Source of the DNA: Clostridiales bacterium
Lineage (GTDB): Bacteria; Bacillota; Clostridia; Christensenellales; Aristaeellaceae
DNA: 64,000 nt
Direction of reading: 5' to 3'
Assembly (NCBI GenBank): GCA_004557125.1
Contig: SFET01000014.1
Location: 1-64,000 of the forward strand
Part shown: piece after piece, positions 8,897-18,173 of the stretch
Position numbering within the stretch: the stretch's first letter is position 1
How the letters are laid out: every line of letters starts with the position of its first letter
The notes under the pieces: generated by a model
Told to the model about the DNA's origin: nothing
Databases searched by the model: none
Seen by the model: the letters and a program-made list of their open reading frames with translations, nothing else
Translations under genes and position numbers: made by a program

Positions 8897-8925
8897 TTGA
8901 CAAATATACCGATAAAGTATAAAAT
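8897..8925 (+). promoter_or_regulatory. Promoter of the sugar ABC transporter operon
   Basis: TTGACA (8897-8902), a 17-base spacer and TAAAAT (8920-8925), in an AT-rich stretch. It is about 120 bases before the ATPase start, leaving a structured leader between. Confidence 0.75.
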
Positions 8926-8974
8926 AGACGTATATTACGTGTTGAGTGAAAGCAAACGTGATTTTTGCCCGGTT

Positions 8975-9007
8975 GCAGCGCGGATGGAGGCGTTCCATCC
9001 GCGCTGC
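8975..9007 (+). promoter_or_regulatory. Perfect inverted repeat in the sugar operon leader
   Basis: GCAGCGCGGATGG (8975-8987) is exactly inverted at 8995-9007 around a seven-base centre. No T run follows, so it is not an intrinsic terminator. It could be a regulator site or an RNA hairpin in the 5' leader. The rest of 8732-9045 holds only the two divergent promoters. Confidence 0.6.
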
Positions 9008-9045
9008 ACAGAACGAGGGAAGCTGAAAGGGAGGAAGGGAATTGA

Positions 9046-10554
9046 ATGGCAGAGAATAAGCTTTCGAACGAAGTCATTCTGACGATGGAAGGGATTGACA
9101 AATCCTTCCCGGGCGTGCACGCGCTGGATCACGTCAATCTGGAAGTTCGCAAGGGCGAAGTGCATGCGCTGATGGGCGAGAACGGCGCCGGCAAGTCCAC
9201 GCTGATGAAGGTGCTCACGGGCATCTACACCAAGGATTCTGGAACCATCACCTATGAAGGCAAGGAAGTCGAATTCCATGGTCCCAAGGAGGCTCAGGAG
9301 GCGGGCATCGTCATCGTTCACCAGGAGCTGAACATGATGAACCACCTGACTGTTGCGCAGAACATCTTCATCGGCCGCGAATTCATGAAGGGCGGCATCA
9401 TTGATGATGCCAAGATGAACGCCGAGTCCAAGAAGCTCTTCGATCAGTTGGGCATCAATATCGATCCCACGGAAAAGATGGGCAATCTGACGGTCGGTAA
9501 GCAGCAGATGTGCGAGATCGCCAAGGCCATTTCCCACAAGGCCAAGGTCATCATCTTTGACGAGCCCTCCGCGGCGCTGACGGAGGCGGAGATCGAGGAA
9601 CTGTTCAAGATCATCCGCGACCTGCGCGATCAGCAGCTGGGCATCATTTACATCTCGCACCGCATGGACGAGATCAAGGTCATCACTGACCGCGTCACCG
9701 TCATGCGCGACGGCGGCTATGTCGGCACGCTGATCACCAAGGACTGCACCAAGGACGACATCATCAACATGATGGTCGGCCGCGTGATTTACGAGGATCC
9801 CAAGACCAAGAGCATGGTGGCGCCGGATGCACCCGTTGTGCTGAAGGTGGAACACCTCAACGCGGGCAAGATGGTGCAGGACGTCAGCTTTGAACTGCAC
9901 AAGGGCGAAATCCTCGGCTTCTCCGGCCTGATGGGCGCGGGACGCACCGAGACGGCGCGCGCGCTGTTCGGCGCGGATCCCAAGGAGAGCGGCGATATCT
10001 ACGTCAACGGCAAGAAGGTGGACATCAGGAGCCCCAAGGATGCGGTTGCGCTGGGCATCGGCTATCTGTCCGAGGACAGAAAGCGCTACGGCATCGTCGT
10101 GGACAAGAGCGTCGCCGAGAACTCCACCATGGCGCACCTGAAGAACTTCGTCAAGGGCCTCTTCATCGACAAGAGGAAGGAAGAGGATGCCACCCAGGAT
10201 TACATCAAGCGCCTGAACACCAAGACGCCGAGCACCGATCAGCTCGTTGTCAACCTGTCCGGCGGCAACCAGCAGAAGGTCGTTCTGGCCAAGTGGCTGG
10301 TCAAGGACTGCGATATTCTGATCTTTGACGAGCCGACCCGCGGCATCGACGTCGGTGCGAAGAGCGAGATCTATCATCTGATGAACGAACTGGTCGCACA
10401 GGGCAAGTCCATCATCATGATCTCCTCCGAAATGACGGAGATTCTGCGCATGAGCGACCGCATCGTGGTCATGTGCGAGGGCAAGAAGACCGCTGAGATC
10501 GACATTGCCGACGCAACCCAGGAAAGCATTATGCACGCCGCGACGCTGCGCTGA
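9046..10554 (+). CDS. Sugar ABC transporter ATPase with two nucleotide-binding domains (RbsA/MglA type)
   Basis: A 502-residue fused ATPase. The first domain has GENGAGKST (about residues 45-53) and VGKQQMCEIAKA with Walker B IFDEPSAALTEAE. The second has GLMGAGRTE, signature LSGGNQQKVVLAKWL and IFDEPTRGIDVGA. The degenerate second Walker A is normal for this family. It powers uptake of a pentose, hexose or inositol through the two permeases that follow. The ATG follows GGGAGGAAGGG. Codon choice here is less GC-extreme than the neighbours, as expected of a well-expressed operon. Confidence 0.93.
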   Translation: MAENKLSNEVILTMEGIDKSFPGVHALDHVNLEVRKGEVHALMGENGAGKSTLMKVLTGIYTKDSGTITYEGKEVEFHGPKEAQEAGIVIVHQELNMMNHLTVAQNIFIGREFMKGGIIDDAKMNAESKKLFDQLGINIDPTEKMGNLTVGKQQMCEIAKAISHKAKVIIFDEPSAALTEAEIEELFKIIRDLRDQQLGIIYISHRMDEIKVITDRVTVMRDGGYVGTLITKDCTKDDIINMMVGRVIYEDPKTKSMVAPDAPVVLKVEHLNAGKMVQDVSFELHKGEILGFSGLMGAGRTETARALFGADPKESGDIYVNGKKVDIRSPKDAVALGIGYLSEDRKRYGIVVDKSVAENSTMAHLKNFVKGLFIDKRKEEDATQDYIKRLNTKTPSTDQLVVNLSGGNQQKVVLAKWLVKDCDILIFDEPTRGIDVGAKSEIYHLMNELVAQGKSIIMISSEMTEILRMSDRIVVMCEGKKTAEIDIADATQESIMHAATLR

Positions 10555-10567
10555 CAGGAGGGTAATT

Positions 10568-11530
10568 ATGGAAAAATTCAAGAATTTACCAATTGTCAAG
10601 AAATTGGGATTCAACCGCATCGTGCTGGTTGTAATCATGGTTTTATTGTACTTCCTGTTCTCCGGAATCAGCGGCCGCATGCTGGACATGGGCAACGTGC
10701 TCAACACGGTTGACTTCATGGGCTTCCTGGCGCTGGGCGTGACCTTCGTCATCGCCACCGGCGGCATCGACTTCTCCATTGGCCCGGTGATGTTCTGCTC
10801 GGGCCTGGTTGGTGGACAGCTTCTGGTGGTGCACGGCTGGCCTCTGTGGACGGCCCTGATCGTCACCATCCTCGTCGGCCTGGTGTTCGGCGTTGCCAAC
10901 GGCATCATGGTCGCCTACATGAAGCTCCCCTCGTTCATCTCCTCCATGGCCTCCATGCGCATCGCCAAGGGCATCGGTCTGCTGGCGACCAACTCCGCCG
11001 GCGTCAGCTGGCCCTCCAGCGGCGCTGAGAACGACTGGTACCGCAATCTGGTCACCTGCAACGGCGTGCCGGTCGGCCTGATCATCCTGCTCGTCACGGC
11101 GATCGTCTGCTCCATCGTTCTGAACAAGACCCGCATCGGCCGTTATATCCTCTGCATCGGCTCCAACCGCGAGGCGGTGCGCCTCTCCGGCGTGGACACC
11201 CGCAAGTGGGAAGCACTGGCCTATGTGTTCTGCGGCCTGCTGGCCGGCGTCGCCGCCATCATGTATGCGGGCGCCATCACCAAGTTCGCGGCCGGCCAGG
11301 GCGACGTTTTCAACAACAACGCCATTGCGGCCTGCGTCATGGGCGGCACGTCCATGGCGGGCGGTACTGCCTCCATTGCCGGTAGCTTGATCGGTATCTT
11401 CATCATCTCGATGCTGCGCGTCGGCATCACCGCGATCAAGTTCAGCCCCGACTGGCAGTACATCATCACCGGCGTCATCGTGGCGCTGTGCGTATTCGCG
11501 GACATTCGCAGCCGTGCACGCAAAAAGTAA
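10568..11530 (+). CDS. Sugar ABC transporter permease 1 (RbsC family)
   Basis: A 320-residue permease with eight or more hydrophobic segments and the RbsC-type segment GIDFSIGPVMFCSG and the loop NREAVRLSGVDTRKWEALAY that contacts the ATPase. The start is ATG 10568 after AGGAGGG. It begins 13 bases after the ATPase stop and is followed by a second, homologous permease, so the channel is probably a heterodimer. Confidence 0.92.
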   Translation: MEKFKNLPIVKKLGFNRIVLVVIMVLLYFLFSGISGRMLDMGNVLNTVDFMGFLALGVTFVIATGGIDFSIGPVMFCSGLVGGQLLVVHGWPLWTALIVTILVGLVFGVANGIMVAYMKLPSFISSMASMRIAKGIGLLATNSAGVSWPSSGAENDWYRNLVTCNGVPVGLIILLVTAIVCSIVLNKTRIGRYILCIGSNREAVRLSGVDTRKWEALAYVFCGLLAGVAAIMYAGAITKFAAGQGDVFNNNAIAACVMGGTSMAGGTASIAGSLIGIFIISMLRVGITAIKFSPDWQYIITGVIVALCVFADIRSRARKK

Positions 11531-11556
11531 CAACTAGAGGAACAGGAGGACAGAAT

Positions 11557-12558
11557 ATGCAAACATTAAATAAGAGCGGGCGAACCCGCAAGTTTGATCT
11601 TCAGCGAATCGTTGTTCTGGCTGTTGCGATCGTGCTGGCTGCAGTTTTCAGCATTGCAAGTAAGGAGTTCCGTCAGTATACGACCATCGTCACCCTGCTT
11701 GACTCCTTCTACTACTTCGCCTTCATGTCCATCGGCGTCACCTTCTGCCTGATCTCCGGCGGCAACGACCTGTCCGTCGGTACCGGCATGGTGTGCTACG
11801 CCATGATCGCCGGCATGCTGGTCAAGGACTTCGGTTGCCCGGTGTGGGTCGGCATGATCGTCGCCCTGGTGCTGGGTCTGATCTTTGGCGCACTGAACGG
11901 CGTGATGGTTTCCATTATGAACCTGCCCGCCTTCATTGCAACGCTGTGCACCATGCTGATTACCCGCGGTCTCAGCTCGGTCGCCTGCGGCGGCGCCTCC
12001 ATTTCCTGGCCTGCGCGCGCGTCGGAGGGCGGCTGGTTCCGCAACATCTTCAAGTACATGATGCCCAATGCGCTCGGGAAAAAGACGCCCATTCCCACCG
12101 GCCTGATTGTCGTGCTGATTGCCGTCATCCTCATGTCCATCATCCTGAACAAGACCCGCGTGGGCCGCTACATCATCGCCATCGGCTCCAACAAGGAGGC
12201 CGCGCGCCTCTCCGGCGTGAACGTGGTGAAGTACCAGATGTTCGCCTACATCATCTCGGGCCTGTTCGCCGGCATCGCGGGCATCGCTTTCGCGGCCAGC
12301 AACGCCTCCTCCATCACAGCCTCGTCCGGTCTGGGACTTGAGCTGGACGCCATCGGCGGCGCGATCATCGGCGGTACGTCCATGACCGGCGGCTCCGGCA
12401 GCATCATCGGCTCGATGATCGGCGTGCTGATTCTGGCGCTTTTGAAGAACGGCCTGCCGAAGATCGGCCTCACCGGCGACTGGCAGCACGTCATCACCGG
12501 CATCATCCTGATCGCCGCCATCTGGTTCGACGTGATCAAGAACCGCAAGAAGGCGTAA
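11557..12558 (+). CDS. Sugar ABC transporter permease 2 (RbsC family)
   Basis: A 333-residue paralogue of the preceding permease, with ISGGNDLSVGTGMVCY and the ATPase-contact loop NKEAARLSGVNVVKYQMFAY. The ATG at 11557 follows ACAGGAGG. Two distinct permeases with a single fused ATPase is a common clostridial layout for this transporter class. Confidence 0.92.
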   Translation: MQTLNKSGRTRKFDLQRIVVLAVAIVLAAVFSIASKEFRQYTTIVTLLDSFYYFAFMSIGVTFCLISGGNDLSVGTGMVCYAMIAGMLVKDFGCPVWVGMIVALVLGLIFGALNGVMVSIMNLPAFIATLCTMLITRGLSSVACGGASISWPARASEGGWFRNIFKYMMPNALGKKTPIPTGLIVVLIAVILMSIILNKTRVGRYIIAIGSNKEAARLSGVNVVKYQMFAYIISGLFAGIAGIAFAASNASSITASSGLGLELDAIGGAIIGGTSMTGGSGSIIGSMIGVLILALLKNGLPKIGLTGDWQHVITGIILIAAIWFDVIKNRKKA

Positions 12559-12598
12559 GGCAAACGGCAGGAATTATTGCGGCAATTGTTAAAAATGG

Positions 12599-12627
12599 TT
12601 GACGTTGTGTGGTTTTAAGCGTATAAT
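12599..12627 (+). promoter_or_regulatory. Separate promoter of the sugar-binding protein gene
   Basis: TTGACG (12599-12604), 17 bases, perfect TATAAT (12622-12627). It would raise the binding protein above the other transporter subunits. The same TTGACG-17-TATAAT wording drives the cysteine-binding protein and rpsU. Confidence 0.82.
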
Positions 12628-12699
12628 GTTAACTGCACCGAAATGATGATTACCGCGAAAAGCGGTAAACATAAAACACTTTTCAAGGAGGAACTTTCT

Positions 12700-13740
12700 A
12701 TGAAGAAGATCCTGGCTCTCGTTCTCGCAATGCTGATGGTCGTCGGCATGTCCTCTGCTCTGGCAGCGGGCGAGCACATCGAAATCGTTTCCAAGGGCTT
12801 CCAGCATGAGTATTGGCAGGCCGTCAAGAAGGGCGCCGAAGCCAAGGCTGAAGAACTGGGCGTGACCGTTAACTTCGTTGGCCCCGCTTCCGAGTCCGAG
12901 TATGCTGAGCAGCTGGAGCAGCTGAAGGCTGCCATCGACGCCGCTCCGTCCGCCATCGGCCTGGCCGCTCTGTCCACCGAGACCTGCCTGGACGCCATCG
13001 CTGACGCGCAGGCCAAGAACATCCCGATCATCGGCTTCGACTCCGGCGTTCCGGGCGCTCCCGAAGGCGCGATCCTGGCCAATGCTGCCACCGACAACTA
13101 TGCTGCCGGCGCCATGGCCGCTGAGAAGGTCTACGAAGCCATCGCTGGCCGCATCGAGGCTGCCGAAGGCACCGTCCGCATCGGCGTGTCCGCTCAGGAC
13201 AACGTTTCCGAGTCCGTGACCCTGCGCGGCCTGGGCTTCATCGACAAGATGGCCGAGCTGTGCGGCTCCGTCAAGCTGGAAGGCGACACCTTCTACTGCG
13301 AGCATGCCACCTGCACCTCCGACGATGCCGCGAAGGTCATCATCGAGACCCTGGTGCCCGCTCAGGTTACCTCTGAGCTGTCCCTGATCGACTGCAACAC
13401 CCTGCTGTCCAAGGAAGACACCATCGCCATCTACGGCTCCAACCAGCACTCTGCTGAGGCCATCATCTCCGCCAACGAGAACCTGCAGGTTTGCGGCACC
13501 GGCGAGACCGACGTCATCGCTGCTGGCTTCGACTCCGGCGCTGTGATCAAGGCCGCTGTTGCGGACGGCGTGATGCTGGGCGCGATCACCCAGGCTCCCT
13601 TCGCGATGGGCGCTGCCGTCGTCGAGCTGTGCGTTGCTGCTGCCAACGGCGAGACCGTTGCTGACGTCGACACCGGCTGCCAGTGGTACACTGCTGAGAA
13701 CATGAACGACGAGGATATCGCCGTCAACCTGTACAACTAA
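12700..13740 (+). CDS. Sugar ABC transporter substrate-binding protein (RbsB-like)
   Basis: A 346-residue periplasmic-binding-protein-like (Peripla_BP_4) protein. A signal MKKILALVLAMLMVVG with cleavage near SALA-AG precedes the mature domain; there is no lipobox cysteine. Segments such as GFQHEYWQAVKKGAEAKAEELGV and PIIGFDSGVPG are typical of ribose- or xylose-type binding proteins. ATG 12700 follows AAGGAGG. GCT-rich codon use stands out from the neighbours and fits high expression. The ligand cannot be read from sequence; a terminator follows. Confidence 0.9.
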   Translation: MKKILALVLAMLMVVGMSSALAAGEHIEIVSKGFQHEYWQAVKKGAEAKAEELGVTVNFVGPASESEYAEQLEQLKAAIDAAPSAIGLAALSTETCLDAIADAQAKNIPIIGFDSGVPGAPEGAILANAATDNYAAGAMAAEKVYEAIAGRIEAAEGTVRIGVSAQDNVSESVTLRGLGFIDKMAELCGSVKLEGDTFYCEHATCTSDDAAKVIIETLVPAQVTSELSLIDCNTLLSKEDTIAIYGSNQHSAEAIISANENLQVCGTGETDVIAAGFDSGAVIKAAVADGVMLGAITQAPFAMGAAVVELCVAAANGETVADVDTGCQWYTAENMNDEDIAVNLYN

Positions 13741-13810
13741 TTTCTGAGGAAAGAGTTTACAGATTGAGTGCGGAGCAATCCGCACAGCGCGGTTGACTGC
13801 GTAAATGTTC

Positions 13811-13841
13811 AAACGGCTGCGCGTTAAGCGCAGCCGTTTTT
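13811..13841 (+). terminator. Terminator after the sugar-binding protein gene
   Basis: A 12-bp perfect stem (13811-13822 with 13828-13839), five-base loop and a T5 run. Confidence 0.88.
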
Positions 13842-13892
13842 CTGTACGGCGCGTCGCATGAAAAAACAATCCACACAAAGGAGCTGCTTATC

Positions 13893-14897
13893 ATGGTTGA
13901 TCCGAATCTGGTTCCCAAGGTACGTCTGTCGGATGGCGCGCTCGTCCCCGCCGTCGGCATCGGCACGTTTGCTTCCGATAACTACACGGCCGATGTGGTG
14001 AGCGCCGCGGTTGAAGGCGCGATTCGCTCCGGCTATCGCTTCATTGATTGCGCCAGCGTATATGGAAATGAGGCGGAGATCGGCAAGGTCTTTACAAAGC
14101 TGTTCGAAGAGGGCGTGCTTGCGCGCGATGAGATGTTCATCACGTCCAAGGTCTGGAACGACATGCACGGCAAGGGGGATGTGCTCGTCTCCTGCGCCAC
14201 CACGCTGCGCGACCTGGGCCTGGATTGCCTGGACATCTACTTCCTCCACTGGCCCTTCCCGAATTTCCATGCGCCGGGCTGCGACGGCGACAGCCGCAAC
14301 CCCAATTCCAAGCCCTTTACGGTCGAGCGCTTCATGGCGACCTGGCGTCAGATGGAGCGCCTGGTGGACATGGGCCTGGTCAAGCGCATCGGCATGTCCA
14401 ACATGACCATACCGAAGCTCGAGGCGGTGCTGCCGCTGTGCAGAATTCAGCCCGCCATGATCGAAATGGAGCTTCATCCATCCTTCCAGCAGCAGGCGCT
14501 CTACGACTATTGCATGGAGCGCGGCATCCAGGTCATCGGCTTCTGCCCGCTAGGCTCCCCCAAGCGGCCGGAGCGCGACCGCACGCCGGAGGATGTGGCG
14601 GATATGGAAATGCCCGAACTTGTGAGCATCGCCCAGGCGCACGGCATTCATCCCGCGGCCGTCTGCCTGAAATGGGCGGTACAGCGGGGTGAGGTGGTCA
14701 TTCCCTTCTCCGTGCGCGAGAAGAACTACGTCTCCAACCTGGCCTGCGTGACCAGCGATCCGCTGACCGACGCGGAGATGCAGGTGATGTCCACGCTGGA
14801 CCGCAACTGCCGCCTGGTCAAGGGACAGGTGTTCCTCTGGCCCGGTGCGACCCATTGGGAGGATCTCTGGGACCTGGACGGAACCATCACGAAATAA
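13893..14897 (+). CDS. Aldo/keto reductase
   Basis: A 334-residue NAD(P)H-dependent aldo/keto reductase. The catalytic tetrad is visible: D and Y in FIDCASVYGNE, K in TSKVW and H in YFLHWPF. The barrel ends with the typical QRGEVVIPF segment. It probably interconverts a sugar or polyol carbonyl and alcohol. The ATG follows AAAGGAG. It opens a run of four sugar enzymes (13893-18163) that continues to a shared terminator at 18174 and lies behind the sugar transporter. Confidence 0.9.
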   Translation: MVDPNLVPKVRLSDGALVPAVGIGTFASDNYTADVVSAAVEGAIRSGYRFIDCASVYGNEAEIGKVFTKLFEEGVLARDEMFITSKVWNDMHGKGDVLVSCATTLRDLGLDCLDIYFLHWPFPNFHAPGCDGDSRNPNSKPFTVERFMATWRQMERLVDMGLVKRIGMSNMTIPKLEAVLPLCRIQPAMIEMELHPSFQQQALYDYCMERGIQVIGFCPLGSPKRPERDRTPEDVADMEMPELVSIAQAHGIHPAAVCLKWAVQRGEVVIPFSVREKNYVSNLACVTSDPLTDAEMQVMSTLDRNCRLVKGQVFLWPGATHWEDLWDLDGTITK

Positions 14898-14932
14898 TGT
14901 GCCGCCGTCGGTCAATTGAAGGAGAATTCAAA

Positions 14933-15970
14933 ATGGCAATTTACGATCATCCGATCTTTTTCCGCAGGAACAGGGTGTTTCGCGTCTATCTGGGCGGCAA
15001 GCTGTTCCACGACTTCATGGGCGATGCCCCCGAGGACGGCTTCTATCCAGAGGAGTGGATCGCCTCGTCGGTGCGCGCCATCAATCCCGGCCACACCGAT
15101 CCCCTGGAGGGCATCTCCATCTGCGAGGAGAACGGCATGCCCTTCAGTGAGCTGCTCTCCACCTACAAGCAGGAGTGCCTGGGCGAGCGCGAGGATCTGG
15201 GCGTGCTGGTCAAGTTCCTGGACAGCGCCATCCGCCTGCCCATGCAGGTGCATCCCACCCGCGCGGATTCCCGCCGCCTGTTTGACAGTCCCTACGGCAA
15301 GGCGGAGTCCTGGCTGATCCTGGCCACCCGCCCCGACGCCTGCCTCTACTTCGGCTTCTCCCGCGAGGTCAGCCGCGAGGAATTTGAGCGCGCGGTGGAC
15401 GCGTCCGAGAACGACAAGGAGTGCATGACCGCCTTCGTCAACCGCATCCCGGTGCAGACGGGCGACGTGTTCTTCGTGCCCGCCGGCGTGATTCACGCCA
15501 TCGGTGCGGGATGCCTGCTGCTGGAGGCCCAGGAGCCCACCGATTTCACCATTCAGCCGGAGCACTGGTGCGGCGACTATCACCTGAATGACACCGAGAT
15601 GTACCTCGGCCTGAACCGCGAGGACGCGAACTCCTGCTTCGACTTCAGCCTCTACGGCGAGGAAGTGGTGCGCATGGGCCGCAAGACGCCGCGCGTGCTG
15701 CGCGAGGAGGGCGGCGTGAAGCTGGAGGAGCTGATCGGCCCCGAGGACACCCCCTGCTTCAGCATGGATCGCATCACGCTGGAAAACGGCAGCTGCACGC
15801 TTGAGAAGGCCGCCTGCATCTACATCGCTGTGGAGGGCGAGGGCGAGGTGCGCTGCGGCGACTTTGCGCGGGCCATGAAGCGCGGCGACTACTTCTTCCT
15901 GCCCCAGGCGGCGGGCAAGTGCGAGGTCGCCGGAAATCTGCAGCTGGTGTGCTGCAAGGGCGGCGAATGA
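14933..15970 (+). CDS. Class I mannose-6-phosphate-isomerase-like protein
   Basis: A 345-residue cupin metalloenzyme of the type I phosphomannose isomerase family. The zinc ligand segments MQVHP, KAESW and AGVIHAIG and the segment LLEAQEPTDFTIQPEHW are present. Members isomerise mannose 6-phosphate and fructose 6-phosphate or related sugars, and the kinase next door could supply a phosphosugar. ATG 14933 follows GAAGGAG. The true substrate may differ, since this short subclass often sits in sugar catabolic operons. Confidence 0.82.
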   Translation: MAIYDHPIFFRRNRVFRVYLGGKLFHDFMGDAPEDGFYPEEWIASSVRAINPGHTDPLEGISICEENGMPFSELLSTYKQECLGEREDLGVLVKFLDSAIRLPMQVHPTRADSRRLFDSPYGKAESWLILATRPDACLYFGFSREVSREEFERAVDASENDKECMTAFVNRIPVQTGDVFFVPAGVIHAIGAGCLLLEAQEPTDFTIQPEHWCGDYHLNDTEMYLGLNREDANSCFDFSLYGEEVVRMGRKTPRVLREEGGVKLEELIGPEDTPCFSMDRITLENGSCTLEKAACIYIAVEGEGEVRCGDFARAMKRGDYFFLPQAAGKCEVAGNLQLVCCKGGE

Positions 15971-16003
15971 TCCGCCGAACAGAAAAACCATAAGGAGGCT
16001 CCC

Positions 16004-17047
16004 ATGAGAGTCAGTCCCAATCTCGATTTGCAAACGCTGGAAGCGGCGCTCAATGATTTTTCCAAGGCGCGGGTCGCCATGATCGGCGACCTCTGCTTGG
16101 ATCTGTACATCTTCGGGGACATGCGCCTGAGCGAGCTGTCCCGCGAGACGCCCCACTTCCCGATCCCCGTGGTCTCGGAGCGCTACAATCCTGGCGGCGC
16201 CGGCAATGTGGCCAACAACATTGCGGCGCTGAAGCCGGCATCGTTCACAGCCATCGGCCTGGTGGGCGACGACTGGCGCGGCGATCTGCTGCTGCGCGCG
16301 CTGCGGGATAACGGCGTGGACGACGCGAACGTCATCCGCAGCAATGAAGTCACCACCAACACCTACGTCAAGGTCATCCGCCGGGGCATCTCGGACGTGG
16401 CCTACGAGGACCCGCGCATCGACTTCGAGAACCGCAAGCCGCTGAGCGACGCGCTGGCGGACAGGCTCATTTCGGCGCTGGATCGCGCGGAGTTTGACGT
16501 ACTGGTGGTCAGCGACCAGATGAAGTACGGCTGCATCACGCCCCGCATCCGCGAGCACATCAGCCGCATCGCCGAGTCGGGCAAGATCGTGCTGGTGGAC
16601 AGCCGCGACCACGCGGCGGACTACCGCAAGGTCATCGTCAAGCCCAACGAGGTGGAGGCCGCGCGCGCCTTCGGCGATCTGGACGATGCAGACGCGCCGC
16701 AGCTGGATCCCAACGACGCCCAGTCCATCCACGACTTTGCGCAGCGCATCATCGGCAAGATTGTCGCGCGCAACGGCGAACGCGCCGTCATCACGCTGGG
16801 CAGTCAGGGCTGCATGGTGTACGACGGCGAGGAAATCCACTGCCCGGCGCACCCGACCAAGCCCCCGGTGGACATCGTTGGCGCGGGCGACACCTTCATC
16901 TCCGCCATGGGCACGGCCCTCGCGGCGGGACACGATCTGGAGACGGCCGCACGCATCGCTTGCCTTGCCTCGGCAGTGACCGTGCGCAAGATCGGCACCA
17001 CCGGCACCGCCACCCGGGAGGAGATCCTGGCCGTGGCGGCGGAATGA
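16004..17047 (+). CDS. PfkB-family carbohydrate kinase (RfaE1/HldE-like)
   Basis: A 347-residue ribokinase-like kinase. It has the opening MIGDLCLDLYIFGD, the substrate-binding GGAGNVANNIAAL and the catalytic anion hole IVGAGDTFISAMGTALAAG near the C-terminus. The N-terminal wording is closest to the heptose-7-phosphate kinase domain of HldE, but no lipopolysaccharide genes are near and the context is sugar catabolism. It would phosphorylate the sugar delivered by the transporter or produced by its neighbours. It starts 33 bases after the isomerase-like gene. Confidence 0.85.
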   Translation: MRVSPNLDLQTLEAALNDFSKARVAMIGDLCLDLYIFGDMRLSELSRETPHFPIPVVSERYNPGGAGNVANNIAALKPASFTAIGLVGDDWRGDLLLRALRDNGVDDANVIRSNEVTTNTYVKVIRRGISDVAYEDPRIDFENRKPLSDALADRLISALDRAEFDVLVVSDQMKYGCITPRIREHISRIAESGKIVLVDSRDHAADYRKVIVKPNEVEAARAFGDLDDADAPQLDPNDAQSIHDFAQRIIGKIVARNGERAVITLGSQGCMVYDGEEIHCPAHPTKPPVDIVGAGDTFISAMGTALAAGHDLETAARIACLASAVTVRKIGTTGTATREEILAVAAE

Positions 17048-17101
17048 CGATGGAAATGCATCTGTGCAAGCAATTCTACGTTCAATAAAGGAGGAAAGCA
17101 T

Positions 17102-18163
17102 ATGAATCCGAAGATGTTGGGCGCAATTCTGCCCGGCAACAGCACCGTTCAGCTGAAGGAATTCGACGTACCGAAGCCGGGTCACGGCCAGGTGCTGGTC
17201 AAGACGAAGGCCTCCACGATCTGCGGATCGGACATCCGCTGCATCTACCGCGCGCACGTCGGCAAGGGCCCCGAGGGCTATCAGCCCGGCATGGTCGCCG
17301 GTCACGAGCCCTGCGGCATCATCGTCGAGGAGGGCGAGGGCCTCAAGCGCTTCAAGAAGGGCGACCGCGTCATCGTTTACCACATCTCCGGCTGTGGCGT
17401 GTGCTACGACTGCCGCCGCGGCTACTACATCTCCTGCAAGAGCCCGCTGCGCGCGGCCTACGGCTGGCAGCGCAACGGCGGCATGGCCCCCTACATGCTC
17501 TGCGATGAGAAGGATCTGATCGCCCTGCCCGACGAGCTGAGCTACGAGGACGGCGCGCAGGTCGCCTGCGGCTTCGGCACCTGCTACGAGGCGCTGATGA
17601 AGATCGGCATCTCCGGCAACGACCGCGTGCTGGTCACCGGCCTGGGCCCGGTGGGTCTGGCCACGCTGATGCTGGCCAAGGCCATGGGCTGCGACAAGAC
17701 CATCGGCTGCGACGTGAACGAGGAGCGCATGCAGCTGGCGAAGGATCTGGGCCTGGCGGACTACGTGTTCAACTCCATGAACCCTGAGGAATGCCAGGAG
17801 AACATCATGAAGATCACCGGCGGTTACGGCTGTGAGCGCGCCATCGACTGCTCCGCCAACAACGCCGCCCGCGCCATGGCGATCCGCTGCACCCGCGAGT
17901 GGGGCAAGATGGCCATGGTCGGCGAGGGCAACGACGTCACCTTCAACCCCTCCCCGGACATCATGCACGGTCAGAAGAGCATCTACGGCTCCTGGGTCAC
18001 CTCGCTGTGGCGCATGGAGGAGCTGGTGGAGCACCTGGTGCGCTGGGGCATCCATCCCGACAAGCTCATCACCCACCGCTTCCCGCTGGAGCGCGCCGAC
18101 GAGGCCTACGCCCTCATGGCCTCCGGCAAGTGCGGCAAGGTGTCCATCACCTACGACGACTGA
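17102..18163 (+). CDS. Zinc-dependent medium-chain alcohol/polyol dehydrogenase
   Basis: A 353-residue MDR dehydrogenase. Catalytic zinc ligands lie in TICGSD and AGHEPCG. The structural zinc lobe has four cysteines in CGVCYDCRRGYYISC. The Rossmann motif is VTGLGPVGLATLMLA. It should oxidise a sugar alcohol or sugar with NAD(P)+, resembling sorbitol or inositol-type dehydrogenases. The ATG follows AAGGAGG. It is the last gene of the sugar enzyme run. Confidence 0.9.
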   Translation: MNPKMLGAILPGNSTVQLKEFDVPKPGHGQVLVKTKASTICGSDIRCIYRAHVGKGPEGYQPGMVAGHEPCGIIVEEGEGLKRFKKGDRVIVYHISGCGVCYDCRRGYYISCKSPLRAAYGWQRNGGMAPYMLCDEKDLIALPDELSYEDGAQVACGFGTCYEALMKIGISGNDRVLVTGLGPVGLATLMLAKAMGCDKTIGCDVNEERMQLAKDLGLADYVFNSMNPEECQENIMKITGGYGCERAIDCSANNAARAMAIRCTREWGKMAMVGEGNDVTFNPSPDIMHGQKSIYGSWVTSLWRMEELVEHLVRWGIHPDKLITHRFPLERADEAYALMASGKCGKVSITYDD

Positions 18164-18173
18164 TCGACATAAC

